Assembly (NCBI RefSeq): GCF_051622035.1
Contig: NC_135356.1
Span: 28,426,839-28,490,838 of the forward strand
Direction of reading: 5' to 3'
Origin: Arctopsyche grandis
Taxonomy: Eukaryota; Arthropoda; Insecta; Trichoptera; Hydropsychidae
DNA: 64,000 nucleotides
The notes beneath the pieces were generated by a model, which saw nothing but the letters and a program-made list of their open reading frames with translations, had not been told where the DNA came from and did no database searches. The position numbers were made by a program, and so were the translations under genes. Positions 12,136 through 23,029 of this stretch are shown piece by piece (position 1 is the first letter of the stretch; the number at the start of each line of letters is the position of its first letter).

Positions 12136-12727
12136 ATATGTAATTAGCATTTGGGTTAAACTTCGGATTTATATATCTGCCAAACTATTATATAGATCAG
12201 CGTTTCTCAACCTGGGTCCACATGGCCCCTTTGGCAGGCCCAGAACCTCTCAGAGAAGTCACAAACCTAAATTCTACTTTTGGGGAGGCAGTAAAAGCTC
12301 TAGGGGAGGCACAGTCAGACTAAAATTATACAATTTTTATAGTTAACAAATATCGAAAGAAGAGCTTAAATGTTGTGTTTCTCATCAAACTGGATATCTG
12401 TACGTTTGCATTTCGGAAAATATACTAGCTTGTGCAACTTGAATGGTTGGCAAATATCGAGGATTTATCGCATATCTGAAAACAAATGTGCCAAATATTT
12501 TTACTTTATCTATGTTTTTAAATACGGTTGCGAAGGCGTTTCAATATTAACTAAAAAAAGATAATAGTCTCTTAATTAAAAAACAAAAACAAAGATAATT
12601 GTCAAATCACGAGTTCAAAGACCAAGGTCTTGGAGATTATGCTCCGTAAGTGAAACATTTCTTCGTAATTGAAAGTGAGGTATAGAAACTAAAAATCACG
12701 ACCAAATACCAAAATGTTCTTAATTAA

Positions 12728-13407
12728 CCCTTTGAGTGGTGACGTCTTTTCTGTTGAAAGCCCACCAGGCTGAAAATTTCGCCAACATTTCCAAGTAGAA
12801 TTATTTAGAAATCCAATAGAAAGCAGGTATAAAAATTGTAGCCAGTTCAAACAAACCCTAGATAACTACCGTCGAGGATTTAGAGTTTTGTAAACGTGTA
12901 TTTAGACTCTCTAATATATCTTGCAACAATATAAAATTAACAAAATAAGTCTAATAATTAGTCACCGGAGCCTGAGGGGGCCGTGTATTGTTCAAAGGTT
13001 GTAAATGCATTGTTAAAGGTTTGCCGAACAATGGATAGCACTGTGACTATCCTACCTCTACTAATAATGAATGTATTTTTCCAAAACTAGTTCCATCTTC
13101 TTCATTGTTGTTAAAATATAATGCTCACGATCTAAATTCCAAGCCACAATCTAAAATACTCAGCAGTTAAGGATTTCAATAGAGAAATTCTGCTATGGTT
13201 ATAAATTCAGAAATTCCGGTGTAAACCAGTTTTTATAAACATTGGCACGGATTACACGACCCATGTTCAATGCATTTTTTTTCAATGCTACCTGGAAAGG
13301 CTTACTGTTTATATTTTACATACTCAAAGAACAACACCTATCGGCGTATTTCAGACTCATGAACTTGTTGGCAAAACGCCGATCGGCGTTGGTCAGCATT
13401 CAAAGGG
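12728..13407 (+). mobile_element. piggyBac-like MITE, copy 1
   Basis: Flanked by TTAA at 12724-12727 and 13408-13411. Termini CCCTTTGAGTGGTGA and TCAGCATTCAAAGGG are inverted. TTAA target duplication with CCC-starting ends is diagnostic of piggyBac-type transposition. Related copies lie at 22024-22591 and 33121-33690. It contains a later 102-bp hAT MITE and no transposase. Confidence 0.85.
12959..13060 (+). mobile_element. Short hAT MITE (family B), nested in the piggyBac MITE
   Basis: 102 bp from TAGTCACCGGAGCC to CCTACCTCTA, with exact 8-bp duplications CTAATAAT on both sides. Related copies lack it at the corresponding site of the piggyBac MITE (22.2 kb and 33.3 kb), which confirms the borders. 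It contains TTGTAAATGCATTGTTAAAG. Confidence 0.85.
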
Positions 13408-13837
13408 TTAAAAATATTACGTATGTATGTGTGTTGAAATTTTTAATTATATAATAAAGTTTATATAATATATAATATTTTTAACACTTTGCACTCTTAT
13501 TGGAATTTCTCTTCACCACTAGTCTACTCTAGGATGGAAAAAATTATATGATTTTTTTTTTAATTTTAGTTGTTCATATTATTAAATTATGTCAAAGATC
13601 AAATTGGTGAATTCATTTTAACAAAAAATACGCAATTTTTTTTTTTAGATAAAAACTAAATATTATGCTTAGTTATTTTGGGACTATCTCTTCGTCTCCA
13701 ATTGCGACCATAATAACATGATGTTGATTTGGGATAGCATTTTTCGAATATAGTCAATAAACTCAATTATTTCAAACCATCATAATTACTAAATCGAACT
13801 AAATGATAAGTTCTACATTTCTTGTATTATTTATGAC

Positions 13838-13937
13838 TAGTCACCGGAGCCTGAGGGGGCCGTGTATTGTTCAAAGGTTGTAAATGCATTGTTAAAGGTT
13901 TGCCGAACAATGGATAGCACCGTGACTCTGACCTCTA
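13838..13937 (+). mobile_element. Short hAT MITE (family B), in the hAT element
   Basis: 100 bp nearly identical to the copy at 12959-13060, flanked by exact TTTATGAC duplications (13830-13837, 13938-13945). The high identity of the two copies points to recent movement. Confidence 0.85.
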
Positions 13938-15079
13938 TTTATGACAGCAGTTTTGTAAAATAAATGAGTTTTATTACTAGAAACTTAGAAATGTTTTCAT
14001 ACCTACCCTATAGTTCGTTAGGCAGTTTGGGTCCAAGGATGCAAAGCTATGTCTGTTTACTCATTGTATTTTAATGCGTACCCACCCCCATAAAGTGTCT
14101 ATTGGTTAGTTTTTAAACTGTTAGTTAAAATCATATTTTCTATTCGTTACCTACTTGTAGGACACATCGAAAAAAAAAGTTGGATCATCCCAGAAGGCGG
14201 GCAAAGACGAAAAGATTAGATTTAACAGATACACGGTGTTTTTGATCACTATTTTTGAAATTTCAATGTTGCCAACACTTGTATTTATTATTTCTCCATA
14301 TGCACTAATATTACCGAGCACGTCGTAAAATTATGGTCACCTCATCGAAAATACCTCCTTAGAGCACAATGTATCGATACCGACTGCCCAAATAAAACGG
14401 CGCACTCAAATGTAGAAGCAGGTAAAGAATTCAAATATTCTTAGAAACAATATAGACGCTAGCCCTTTACTGTAATTATCCTATTTATACATTTTCTAGC
14501 ATCTCGTATTCTTTAAGTACCCTATTGTAAAATAAAACCTTCAAAAATTTGCCAATGAATATTAAAAATAAAGCTCCAAAGTAGCCGCTTAACAAAGCCA
14601 CTATACTGGCTTTCCGAGCTGGCAGCCGAATATCCGAAAGCCAATATAGTGGCTTTCAGAGTTCAAGACGTTAATACGTACTTTTTTTCGAGAATATATG
14701 GGGGGGGGAGACAGAAAAATATTTAACGCAAAAGGGGGCCACGGTTTAAAAAAGGTTGACAAACGCTGATATAGATCACCGTTGCTTCAATGTTTTTCAA
14801 ATTATTAAAATAGTTTAGATGACGTATGTATATATAATATATGTATACAAACTAAATTTAATTGAAAGCTTGTTTACTTGCAGAATTTTTCCATTTTACT
14901 TGCTACAAATTTGCTTCAGATATACATAACTCATTGTAAAATAATACTAATTTATGAATTACAGCAGTGTTTTTGTTGGCTGTAATGTTTCACTATTATT
15001 CAATTAGAGTTTTTACATATTTACCTCCCAAACTTTGAATTTTAGATCCAAAAAGGGAATACACCTATTATAATTTAAA

Positions 15080-16130
15080 CAAATGTGCAATTATGAGCTA
15101 TGGACGTGCACATTCGCTCTATTGTCACGGATATTCCATTAGATCCGTCTTGTTGAAGCGTGTGGAATCTATGGTCGATTTGGGTATCACTTTTGATCCT
15201 CAGCTCACCTTTCACAACCATATCAAGAAAGTCGCTGACGTTTCCTTTCGTCGACTTGGATTTGTTTTGAGATATGCAAGATTATTCTCCAATCCTTTGT
15301 CTTCTCGCTTGCTTTTCAATTCGCTTGTGAGAAGTAAGCTAGAGTATAATGCGATTGTGTGGAATCCGCATGAAGCAAATTACTCTCTGATGATTGAGAA
15401 AGTGCAAAAAGCATTTCTTCGTTTCATATATAGGAAAGAATATGGGTATTACCCATATCTCTACCCCACTCCTTTCCTTTTGGGCATGCTTGGGTATAAT
15501 TCCCTTGAACTTCGGAGAAACTTCTCTTTAATTCGTTTCGTTCTCCTGCTCTTACGTGGTAATACGTCATGCCCGTTGTTGCTGGAGCAGTTGGGACTTT
15601 ATGTCCCTAATCACTATGTGCGTGGTAGACATCATCATTTGCTGGCTGTACCTCCTGCCCGCACAGTCTTTTTTAGAATGGATCCTATTCCAAGAGCTAT
15701 TCGACTGAATGAAATCGTTGCTGCCGAGACTGAATGTGATATTTTCCACCTTAGTGAGCGTAAATTGTCGGAAATTACTCTAACCCATTTATCTGGTAGT
15801 CTGCGCTCATCATTGTTTTCATGATTGATTGTGATTTATGAGTGAAATTTTGATTAACTCTCTTCCATTTGGGCCTTACAGGGATGTTTTGTATTTGTAG
15901 TTGTTTCTTACATATTTATTGAAACTGGCTGTAGGTGCAAGGCATTCCTTATGCTATATTTTTTATTTGATATTTTTACTTAATCTGTTATTATTAAATG
16001 CTATTTTTTTATGTTTATGTATGGATGTATTTATGTTTATGTTTAATTGTTATTTATTTATTATTTTTTTTATATTTTTTGACCATTGTGGCGCTTTAGG
16101 AATTCCTGTTATGCCACAATGGTGTGTTTA
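15080..16130 (+). mobile_element. 5'-truncated CR1/Jockey-like LINE, C-terminal ORF2 and 3' hairpin
   Basis: Open frame 15093-15824 (243 codons, no stops) is the C-terminal part of a non-LTR reverse transcriptase protein. It has the post-RT signature DLGITFDPQLTFHNHI, LVRSKLEYNAIVWNP and IEKVQKAFLRFIY found in CR1/Jockey-group ORF2 proteins. The catalytic fingers and palm are missing, so it is not active. The 3' UTR ends in a hairpin (ACCATTGTGGCG / GCCACAATGGT, 16081-16125) followed by an A-rich tail. The open frame suggests a recent insertion. A diverged copy of its last 60 residues is at 23030-23500. It is not a host gene, despite being the longest plus-strand frame in the window. Confidence 0.85.
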
Positions 16131-16282
16131 GAATAAAATAAATAAAATAAATAAAATAAATAAAATAAATAAAATAAATAAAATAAATAAAATAAATAAA
16201 ATAAATAAAATAAATAAAATAAATAAAATAAATAAAATAAATAAAATAAATAAAATAAATAAAATAAATAAATAAATAATGA
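16128..16282 (+). repeat. 9-bp satellite (AAATAAAAT)n grown from a LINE tail
   Basis: Begins where the LINE 3' end stops and repeats AAATAAAAT about 15 times with hardly any variation, then AAATAAATAAATAA. On the minus strand it is open as a (YFI)n frame, an artefact of a 9-bp period without stops. Confidence 0.9.
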
Positions 16283-16700
16283 GAGCGATTGCACTTGAAC
16301 CAAATTGATTGTATCAATTTTCGTAATAAACAAGCTCGAGTGTGTTTTGTGAAGGTGTGATTTAAAAAGCTCTTGAATCGAAAATCGTCGAATTGACCAA
16401 TGTTGATCCAAACAAAACCAAAAATAAACCGATCTAAGTTTGTCTCTAGATATGCGTAGTAGAAGCTATGCGCGGGAAACTCTGAACTGAAAGTCATAAA
16501 TAAATTTATACACGTATGCATATAAACATAAATAAATACAAGGGAGACCAGTGTTTCTCTATGAGTGCGTGCATTATATTTTGCACTATTTATAACCGAT
16601 GTGCATTTCACGGTAACATTACTTTTTGGTACGCTTTTAGATTGTCACGTTACTATACATTTGTATAGTATTTTTGCATATTTACATACATATATTTATA
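16283..16700. other. Spacer between two LINE ends
   Basis: Unremarkable unique DNA. The 171-codon minus frame overlapping it is extended only by the 9-bp satellite and has no domain features. Confidence 0.35.
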
Positions 16701-17246
16701 ATTAGGATGGAGTGCATTTGGACGAATGAACGCTGTTTTTAAATCAAAAATGCCACTCTGCCTGAAGAAAAAGATTTTCGATCAGTGCGTTTTGCCAGTG
16801 ATGACGTATGGATGTGAAACTTGAACACTGAACGCCAAGATGCTATGTACGTAAAATCCAATGCACGTAAAATCCAATGCACTCAAAGAAATATGGAACG
16901 CTGTATGCTTGGCATAACGAGGAAAGACAGGAAGCGGAACACGTGGGTGCGAAGTATGACAAGGGTAGTGGACATAGTGGATAGAGTGAAGAGATTGAAA
17001 TGGCAATGGGCGGGTCACGTAGCTAGGAGGATGGAAGAAAGGTGGACAAAAGAAGTGCTTGAATGGTACAAGAGAGAATGAAAAAGGGTAAAAAGAAGAC
17101 CGCAAGGAAGATGGGTGGACGAAATTAGGAACATGTGTGGGGTGAGATGGATGAGTATTGCGCAAAACATAGACGAGTGGAAGCGTGTTGGAGATACCTT
17201 CATCCAGCAGTGGATGGCGAATGGCTGTAAATGATGATGATGATAT
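16700..17246 (+). pseudogene. RTE-like LINE, C-terminal end with (ATG)n tail
   Basis: Reading with frameshifts gives MPLCLKKKIFDQCVLPVMTY then GCET, and after a small internal duplication GITRKDRKRN, KWQWAGHVARR and RRPQGRWVDEI. These are the hallmarks of the C-terminal region of RTE-type reverse transcriptase ORFs common in insects. At least one in-frame stop and a duplicated ACGTAAAATCCAATGCA break it. It ends TGTAAATGATGATGATGAT, the short tandem tail typical of the clade. Confidence 0.8.
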
Positions 17247-17687
17247 CTATAAAGCGGAAAAATTACAAATAGGGAATATGCTGTAGGGCAGTGGTCGCCA
17301 CGCGGGCTTTTTTCCGGTATTATCCTAGTACTGTAAAGAGTGGATCAAGTTTGCGCCGTTCTTTGTTCATTGTTCGCCGTGCATTGTTAATTTTTATGAT
17401 GAACCTTTTTTTGCACTCTAGCTTTGTAGTTTGCCGTGTTTCTGGGAAAATAGACCCAAAACGCCCTGTTTCCTGGAAAAAGCACGCTTCCGGTCCTACC
17501 TCTACCTATTAGCCTATTTTTTTCTACAGATGCGGTTCATAGGGGTTTCCAATATCCAATATATAATATGTATTTTAATAAAATAAATCACAGTAAAATA
17601 AATAAACAAGTACTATTTATTTTAATAAAATAAATCAATAACAATATGAATACTTTCGTGTTAAATATAATAGATTTAAAAGCGTAC
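17247..17687. other. Spacer with simple (AAAATA) stretches
   Basis: The piece at 17290-17520 has low-level similarity to the Helitron interior at 7130-7200 (TTTGCACTCTAGCTTTGTAG, TAGTTTG, CACCCTC/CACGCTTCC). Otherwise nothing is called. The frame at 17291-17512 is not supported. Confidence 0.3.
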
Positions 17688-18441
17688 TCGATGTATGTTT
17701 GTGAGTATGCGCGGTGCATCGACAAGTATGGAGATTTCACAAACGCACAATCAATCAGCGTGAAGTGGTCCACGTGGACTAAAACTTTTGACCAATCAGA
17801 GCAATGACGATACATTCAAAGCATCCGCTATAGGGATGTGGCGTGCGATCGTGTCGAGGATACTCGGGAAAGTGGGGTAGTAGGAAAGTGGGGGGGGGGG
17901 GGGGTGTAGAGCGTCTGACATGTGCTCCTGATATTGAGCTCCGAGCGATTTCAGGCATAGCGAGGGATGACGTCAGCGTCAGATGCGCCTAAGTATATTG
18001 TATATTTACAAATCAGCGCATTCAGAAGGCGAAGGTACATCCAAATTCATCCAATTTTACATTTCAGCTATGAATATTATTTATTTTAAATTCAAAACTT
18101 ACAGTGAAGCCTCATTAAGATGCCGCATATTAGTTGACGGAGCCGGAGAAAGCCATCGGCTTTTGGATAGCCTTAGACGATGCATCCATTGATAATGGAT
18201 GCCTTTGGGATGTTAAGTGGGGGGACGGGTGGGGGGTGTAGAGCGTCTGACATGTGCTCCTGATATTGAGTGCCGAGCGATTTAAGGCCTAGCGAGGGGT
18301 GACGTCAGCTGCGCCTAAGTATGCGCCCAAGCATGCACCGGAACGTACACACATACACACATCCCCGAAGACACACACGTTCATTCATCATTTCGAAAGG
18401 GTGAATACGTGCGCGCGCGTGCCTATAAATTACCTTACGTT
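17688..18441 (+). repeat. Repeat family C block containing a captured gene fragment
   Basis: The outer parts (CAAGTATGGAGATTTCA, AGGGATGTGGCGTG, GCGCGTGCCTATAAATTACC) match 40790-41070. Relative to that copy, this one has two direct repeats of about 107 bases (17888-17996 and 18217-18322, each G-run + GTGTAGAGCGTCTGACATG ... GCGCCTAAGTAT) with a piece of the PHYHD1 gene between them. G-runs of 8-17 bases start each repeat. Confidence 0.65.
17999..18209 (+). pseudogene. Duplicated fragment of the PHYHD1-like gene (end of exon 3, intron, start of exon 4)
   Basis: 211 bases align without gaps to 24087-24297 with about 14 substitutions by my count (roughly 93 % identity). The 70-bp intron is included, so this is a DNA-level copy and not a processed transcript. 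In the exon-4 frame CAT TAA replaces His-Gln right after the metal-binding His, and a second stop follows (TAT TAG). It cannot encode the enzyme. Orientation is the same as the parent, about 6.1 kb upstream of it. Confidence 0.9.
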
Positions 18442-19361
18442 TAGGGCTTCCAAACCGGTTTAAACCGAAACCGAAAAGCCGGCTTTTTGACCATTTTTCA
18501 AAAAACCGAAAACCGGCTTTTTGGCTCGATCAACCGGCTTTTTAAGGTTTTCTTTAATTAATGTTTTTTTCCTCAAAATTAACAATTATGAATTTTAAAT
18601 TTCTATGAAAGATCAAAATAAATGTGTATAAACGCTCTTAGGTATAGGCGAATATTTCTTTGAACAAAAAAAAAGCTACATTACTTTCTTTCTTGAGCGG
18701 TTTCTTTGAGATTTAGTAATGGACCATGTCATAAACCAATAAAATATTATTGAAAGTATGTAGTTTCAATGGCCTACCCAACTTCAGGTATAGAAAGCAT
18801 CCTTATCTATCGCAAACCCTTATACTTGAAAACATCAAAAAAAGTAGTCAAATGATTTATGGCAAAATGCATAGGAATTTCCGAAATATAATTGATTTTT
18901 CTTCGAAGGAATTGCCCTTTAAATATTGAGGCCACATACCTACTTTTATTATGGATTTAAAATGTTCGTGATCAAATGAATTTGCCGTTTCAAATGAATT
19001 TGTTTCCGAAATTTGCAACGGTTGCTTTTGGATTTTTTAAGCTAAAACAGATGCGTAAAAACAACTTTGAAATCTTTTTATCTATAATATACCTAGCTTA
19101 TATAATACAAATTTTATTATTTGTAATATTTGTAATAATAATATAAAGTAATGATCTTATGAAAGTTCATAATGTTTATAACTTAATTTAATTTATAAAA
19201 AAAAATTTTTTCTGCATAATTTAGATATTATGCAAATATATACATATTTACATTTTTTTTTTTCGATATAAAAATTTTAAACTTAAAAAATCGTATTTTT
19301 CTAAAACCGGTGAAAGCCGGCCAACCGGCTTTTTATTTCGGGCGGTTTTTTGGAACCCCTA
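18442..19361. mobile_element. TIR element of 920 bp inserted in family C repeat
   Basis: Ends TAGGGCTTCCAAACCG and CGGTTTTTTGGAACCCCTA are inverted, and the AACCGGCTTTTT motif recurs near both ends. The target CCTTACGTT is duplicated (18433-18441 and 19362-19370). The related copy at 41050-41075 shows the empty site. A 9-bp duplication favours a Mutator-like element, while the (C)AGGG..CCCT ends resemble hAT. No coding capacity. Confidence 0.7.
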
Positions 19362-19394
19362 CCTTACGTTATATTTATATATAACATTATTATA

Positions 19395-19397
19395 TTA

Positions 19398-19487
<90 letters not shown>
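19395..19487. repeat. (TA)n microsatellite
   Basis: About 46 uninterrupted TA units following TATTATATTATATTTATATA. It lies at the end of the family C repeat just before the TTTATTTTAATTCGTGTATCA block shared with 41460-41480. Confidence 0.95.
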
Positions 19488-19488
<1 letters not shown>

Positions 19489-20344
19489 CTTTATTTTAAT
19501 TCGTGTATCAATTCCTTTCTGAAATCAACAGACACAGCACTAGTTTTGAATAAGATCCGTCGTTTCCATTTTCTCTTTGTCGGGGAGATTTATACCTACT
19601 TTTGTATACAGGTTTCCACTTACAATTAACGACATCAGTCCGTCCAACCATAATTAACACTATTTTCTGTTTTAACTATTCGGCTTCTTTGAGAGTACTA
19701 TTTTTAAATAAAATAAACACCCCGTTGGCAGCTAAATAATGTCTTGCTTACAGAAAAAAGTATTTAGTTAACAGTAATTGCATACAAGAATAGTCTCAAT
19801 GAACGGAAATAGCAGGACTAATATACCATTTATTTGTCGAATAAAAGGTTCACATCAAAAATAGACAGCGATACATATCGCTAAATATGTATGTACATAC
19901 AATGTTCGACAACATTTTCGGTATCGCGGCCCCTTTACAACCTGTCTCAAGTTCGCAAACCTTTTCAATTTTAATTAGTGTATGGAAAAATATATATAAT
20001 TTGTCTGTCGACAACAACTAATTCCCCAGCTGATGGTTGACTCTGCGTTTGCCTCTCCAGTGAGCGATGATTGAGTATCTCATAAGCCTAAATCGGAATT
20101 GCAAAAAAAAAAACAAACATTATAATCATTTATATCGGGGACGTACCTACTTCACAGTTTTGTAACTGAATATCCTGTATTTGAATGTTTAACTTTGGAG
20201 TATGTTTCAATAAAAATGTGATACACGCAAGCGGTGCTTGTTATATTGAAATCGATGTTTTTTTTTATTGAAAATTAAAAAATAAAAAAAATAACGATAT
20301 TACCGGTAATACCGGTATCGTTCTTTTTTATTTCGATAATTACA
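19488..20344. other. Spacer without recognisable gene
   Basis: The first 60 bases continue family C. The remainder is unique AT-rich DNA with a small palindrome TATTACCGGTAATACCGGTA near 20300. No exon for the missing N-terminus of the PHYHD1-like protein could be identified. Confidence 0.35.
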
Positions 20345-20600
20345 AACCTCCTTTACGTTTCACTTACGATTACAATTCAGGAAAAAATTTGCCTCTTATC
20401 TGATCGTTTTCATACTTTTCCATATTGCTCATTTTGGTCATCAATATAAATAAATGGATCCTCCGCCATTACGATATAGATAAAATATCGTTTAAGACGC
20501 GTTTGAAGTTTGCAAATTTGAAATCTGGGTGACGTCTATGTAGTCTTTAGTTTTATACATAGATGGCGGTAGTAAAATAAAATTAGTAATTTAAATATTT
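20345..20600 (-). repeat. Dispersed repeat family A, inverted copy
   Basis: Reverse complement of the 11818-12135 copy, from TTTACGTTTCACTTACGATT to CATAGATGGCGGTAGTAAAA, including TGGATCCTCCGCCAT. Confidence 0.7.
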
Positions 20601-20735
20601 TTTGCAATCCCTAATAGACCCATCTTACACCAAACTATTATAAGTCTAACAATATAATCCAACCTCAATATTAGCAAGCGTCGTTAGTAGTTTATGAAAT
20701 AAAATATGATCTAATTTGTTGATATTGAAAAATTG

Positions 20736-21130
20736 GGGTTTGGCGCATCCGCTCGAAAATCGCCAGATCAACAGAACGGCAGCTTTAAACGTAATTCTCG
20801 TTTTCTAGAATGATAGATTTGCACATCAGATGACGAGTAACCTTTCGATGTGCACAGATGCAATTATTAAAATTGAGTTGGATCTTTCTGGCGAGTTTAA
20901 TAAGGCAATATTCGGAACTTATCGAATCTTCCCTTATTAAACTCGCCTGAAAGATCCAACTCAATTTTAATAATTACCATTTTAATAATTGCATCTGTGC
21001 ACATCGAAAGGTTACCCGTCATCTGATGTGCAATATATCATTCGATAAGACGAGAATTGCATTTAAAGCAGCCGTCCGTTAATCTGTCGTTCAATTTGTC
21101 TGGCGATTTTAGAGCGGATGCACCGCATCC
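20736..21130. mobile_element. Foldback (Mutator-like) MITE with ~180-bp arms
   Basis: The two halves (20745-20925 and 20935-21125) are nearly perfect inverted copies meeting at about 20930. Both arms share GATCCAACTCAATTTTAATA and CACATCGAAAGGTTAC. The outer ends contain GCGCATCCGCTC / GAGCGGATGCACC. GAAAAATTG is duplicated on both sides (20727-20735 and 21131-21139), a 9-bp target duplication as made by Mutator-like transposases. Confidence 0.8.
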
Positions 21131-21753
21131 GAAAAATTGGTACTGGCCGAACATTATGAAAACTGGACTAATATAACAAATAAATAAGAAGAAAACGAAT
21201 GAAACTTTCAATTTAAAAGGAGCTCACCTCTGATTGAGAGGTGCAGTTTTCTCATTGACAGGTCATTTCGAGAGAATACATGCATATAATGAATGAATGA
21301 TATGTTTCGAATTCCGGAAGCTTCTTTGAATGTCTAAAGGGCTATATTTAACCGTGTGATTCAGGAACATGGCTATTAGCAGCTTTTCGGTCAATCGATC
21401 TACTCAATTTGGCACCCCAGACTGCGATCCGACCCACTGGCACACAACTAACTGGTGCATAGGAGAATACAATTTGAATAAGCAACAGCGACACCGAAAT
21501 CGCAGGAGAAAAAGAAGCAAAAAGTCAACTAACGCGTAGGAATGCACTACACGTGTTGATTCAATGACTGAAATAGTTTCAAGAGCATCTGCACTCCATA
21601 ACGTGTCCAAATCTTTGTGGAACCCCCACGGAGTATATTTTTTGGGAGTCTAGCCAGTGTTCTGAAGTGCAAAATTATATTTTGAATGTAGTTCTTCTGT
21701 TTATATAACATTTTTTGAATTTATGAAACAGATTATCCTTTTATATATGCATA

Positions 21754-22811
21754 CTAGCGTTGTGCCCGATGAAATGTCATCGCATGGGTTGTGGCATATT
21801 AAGTTATTATATGTAAATAAAAAAAAAATCAAAAGAAATGTGTCGGTCCTGTGTTCGATCCGCACACGATCGTATGTTTTTCAAATACCTTTTAAATATA
21901 TTTAATTTAATAAATATATTTAATTGTTTAATATGAAAAAAAAATTTGAAAACCACCTACCTACATACATATAAACAATATAAAACACCAATAAAAAAAT
22001 TAACTAATTATTTAATTAATTAACTCTTTGAGTGCTGAAGTCTTTTCTGTTGAAAGCCCGCCACGCTGAAAATTTCGCAAACATTTCCAACTAGAATTAT
22101 TTAGAAATCCAATAGAAAGCAGGTATAAAAATTGGAGCGAATCCAAACAAATCCTAGATAACTACCTGCGAGGATATCGAATTTTGTGAAGGTGTGTTTA
22201 GACTCTCTAACATATCTTGCAACAATATAAAATAAACAATAGAATTCTATTAATGAATGTATTTTACCAAAACTAGTTCCATCTTCTCCATTGTTGTTAA
22301 AATGTAATGCTCAAAATTTAAATGCCAAGCCACAATCTAAAATACTCAGCAATAAGGGATTTCCATCGGGAAATTCTGCTATGGTTATAAATTCAGAAAT
22401 CCCGGTGTAAACCAGTCTTTATAAACATTTACATGGATTACACAGCCCATGTTCAATGCTACCTGGAAAAGCTTAGCGGGTAGTATTCTTGTTTACTTTC
22501 TACATGCTGAAAATACAACGCCTATCGGCGTTTATCAGGCCCATGGACTTGTTGGAAAAACGCCCATCGGCGTTGGTCAGCAATCAAAGGGTTAATTAAA
22601 TTTTCAATACATGACTTGCCTAGAGGAAACATTGGTAGCGAAAAGTATATATAGAAGTTTTTTCTTTCGTTATTATATTCGTATTGTATTCGTACATTTT
22701 GTTGGTAGTGTTTTAGCTGTGACGTTTATATGTATGTCGAATCGAAACGACTATTATAGTACGGCGAGAGTTATCGCAGATACACATACAGACACCCAGA
22801 CAGAATAGCGA
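21754..22811 (-). mobile_element. Non-autonomous Helitron carrying a piggyBac MITE
   Basis: On the minus strand it starts TCGCTATTCTGTCTG after A and ends with a hairpin (CGATGACATTTCATCG), GGGCACAACG and CTAG before T. The interior matches 6663-7402. The TTAA-flanked piggyBac-like MITE splits it at 22020-22595. Non-coding. Confidence 0.75.
22024..22591 (+). mobile_element. piggyBac-like MITE, copy 2
   Basis: Flanked by TTAA at 22020-22023 and 22592-22595. Begins CTCTTTGAGTGCTGA and ends TCAGCAATCAAAGGG. Shares CCAACTAGAATTATTTAG and ATTCTGCTATGGTTATAAAT with the other two copies. The hAT MITE of copy 1 is absent. Confidence 0.85.
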
Positions 22812-23029
22812 TATAATATATGTATGTATTTATAATATTATCCTAACTATCGTACATCGATATTAGTACTAATATTTACATTTCATACCTGCCTATTATG
22901 ATAAGGTCTGTGATGTTTTTAGCACTATTGCGATCAGTATTCCGTTTTATTAGTATTTTTATGTTTATTTGTATTCAATTGCATATGTGCAGTATAAAAG
23001 CTATTACTATGATGTGTTTACATGCGTTC

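Larger units (their letters stand above)
12198..14768. mobile_element. Non-autonomous hAT element, 2.6 kb, host of nested insertions
   Basis: Left end CAGCGTTTCTCAACC and right end GGTTGACAAACGCTG are imperfect inverted repeats of the hAT CA(G)..(C)TG type. The 8-bp target ATATAGAT is duplicated exactly on both sides (12190-12197 and 14769-14776). No transposase frame survives; the interior holds a piggyBac-like MITE and two copies of a small hAT MITE. A hairpin with arms near GCCACTATACTGGCTTTC is at 14598-14660. Confidence 0.8.

Noticed and set aside
15093..15824. Longest plus-strand frame as a possible host gene
   Set aside because: Its motifs are those of the C-terminal part of non-LTR reverse transcriptase proteins, and it ends in the LINE hairpin and A-rich tail.
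16096..16611. 171-codon minus-strand frame with (YFI)n
   Set aside because: Translation of the 9-bp (AAATAAAAT)n satellite; no domain or start context.
17983..18192. Second functional PHYHD1 gene
   Set aside because: Only 211 bases are present and two stops interrupt the exon-4 frame.
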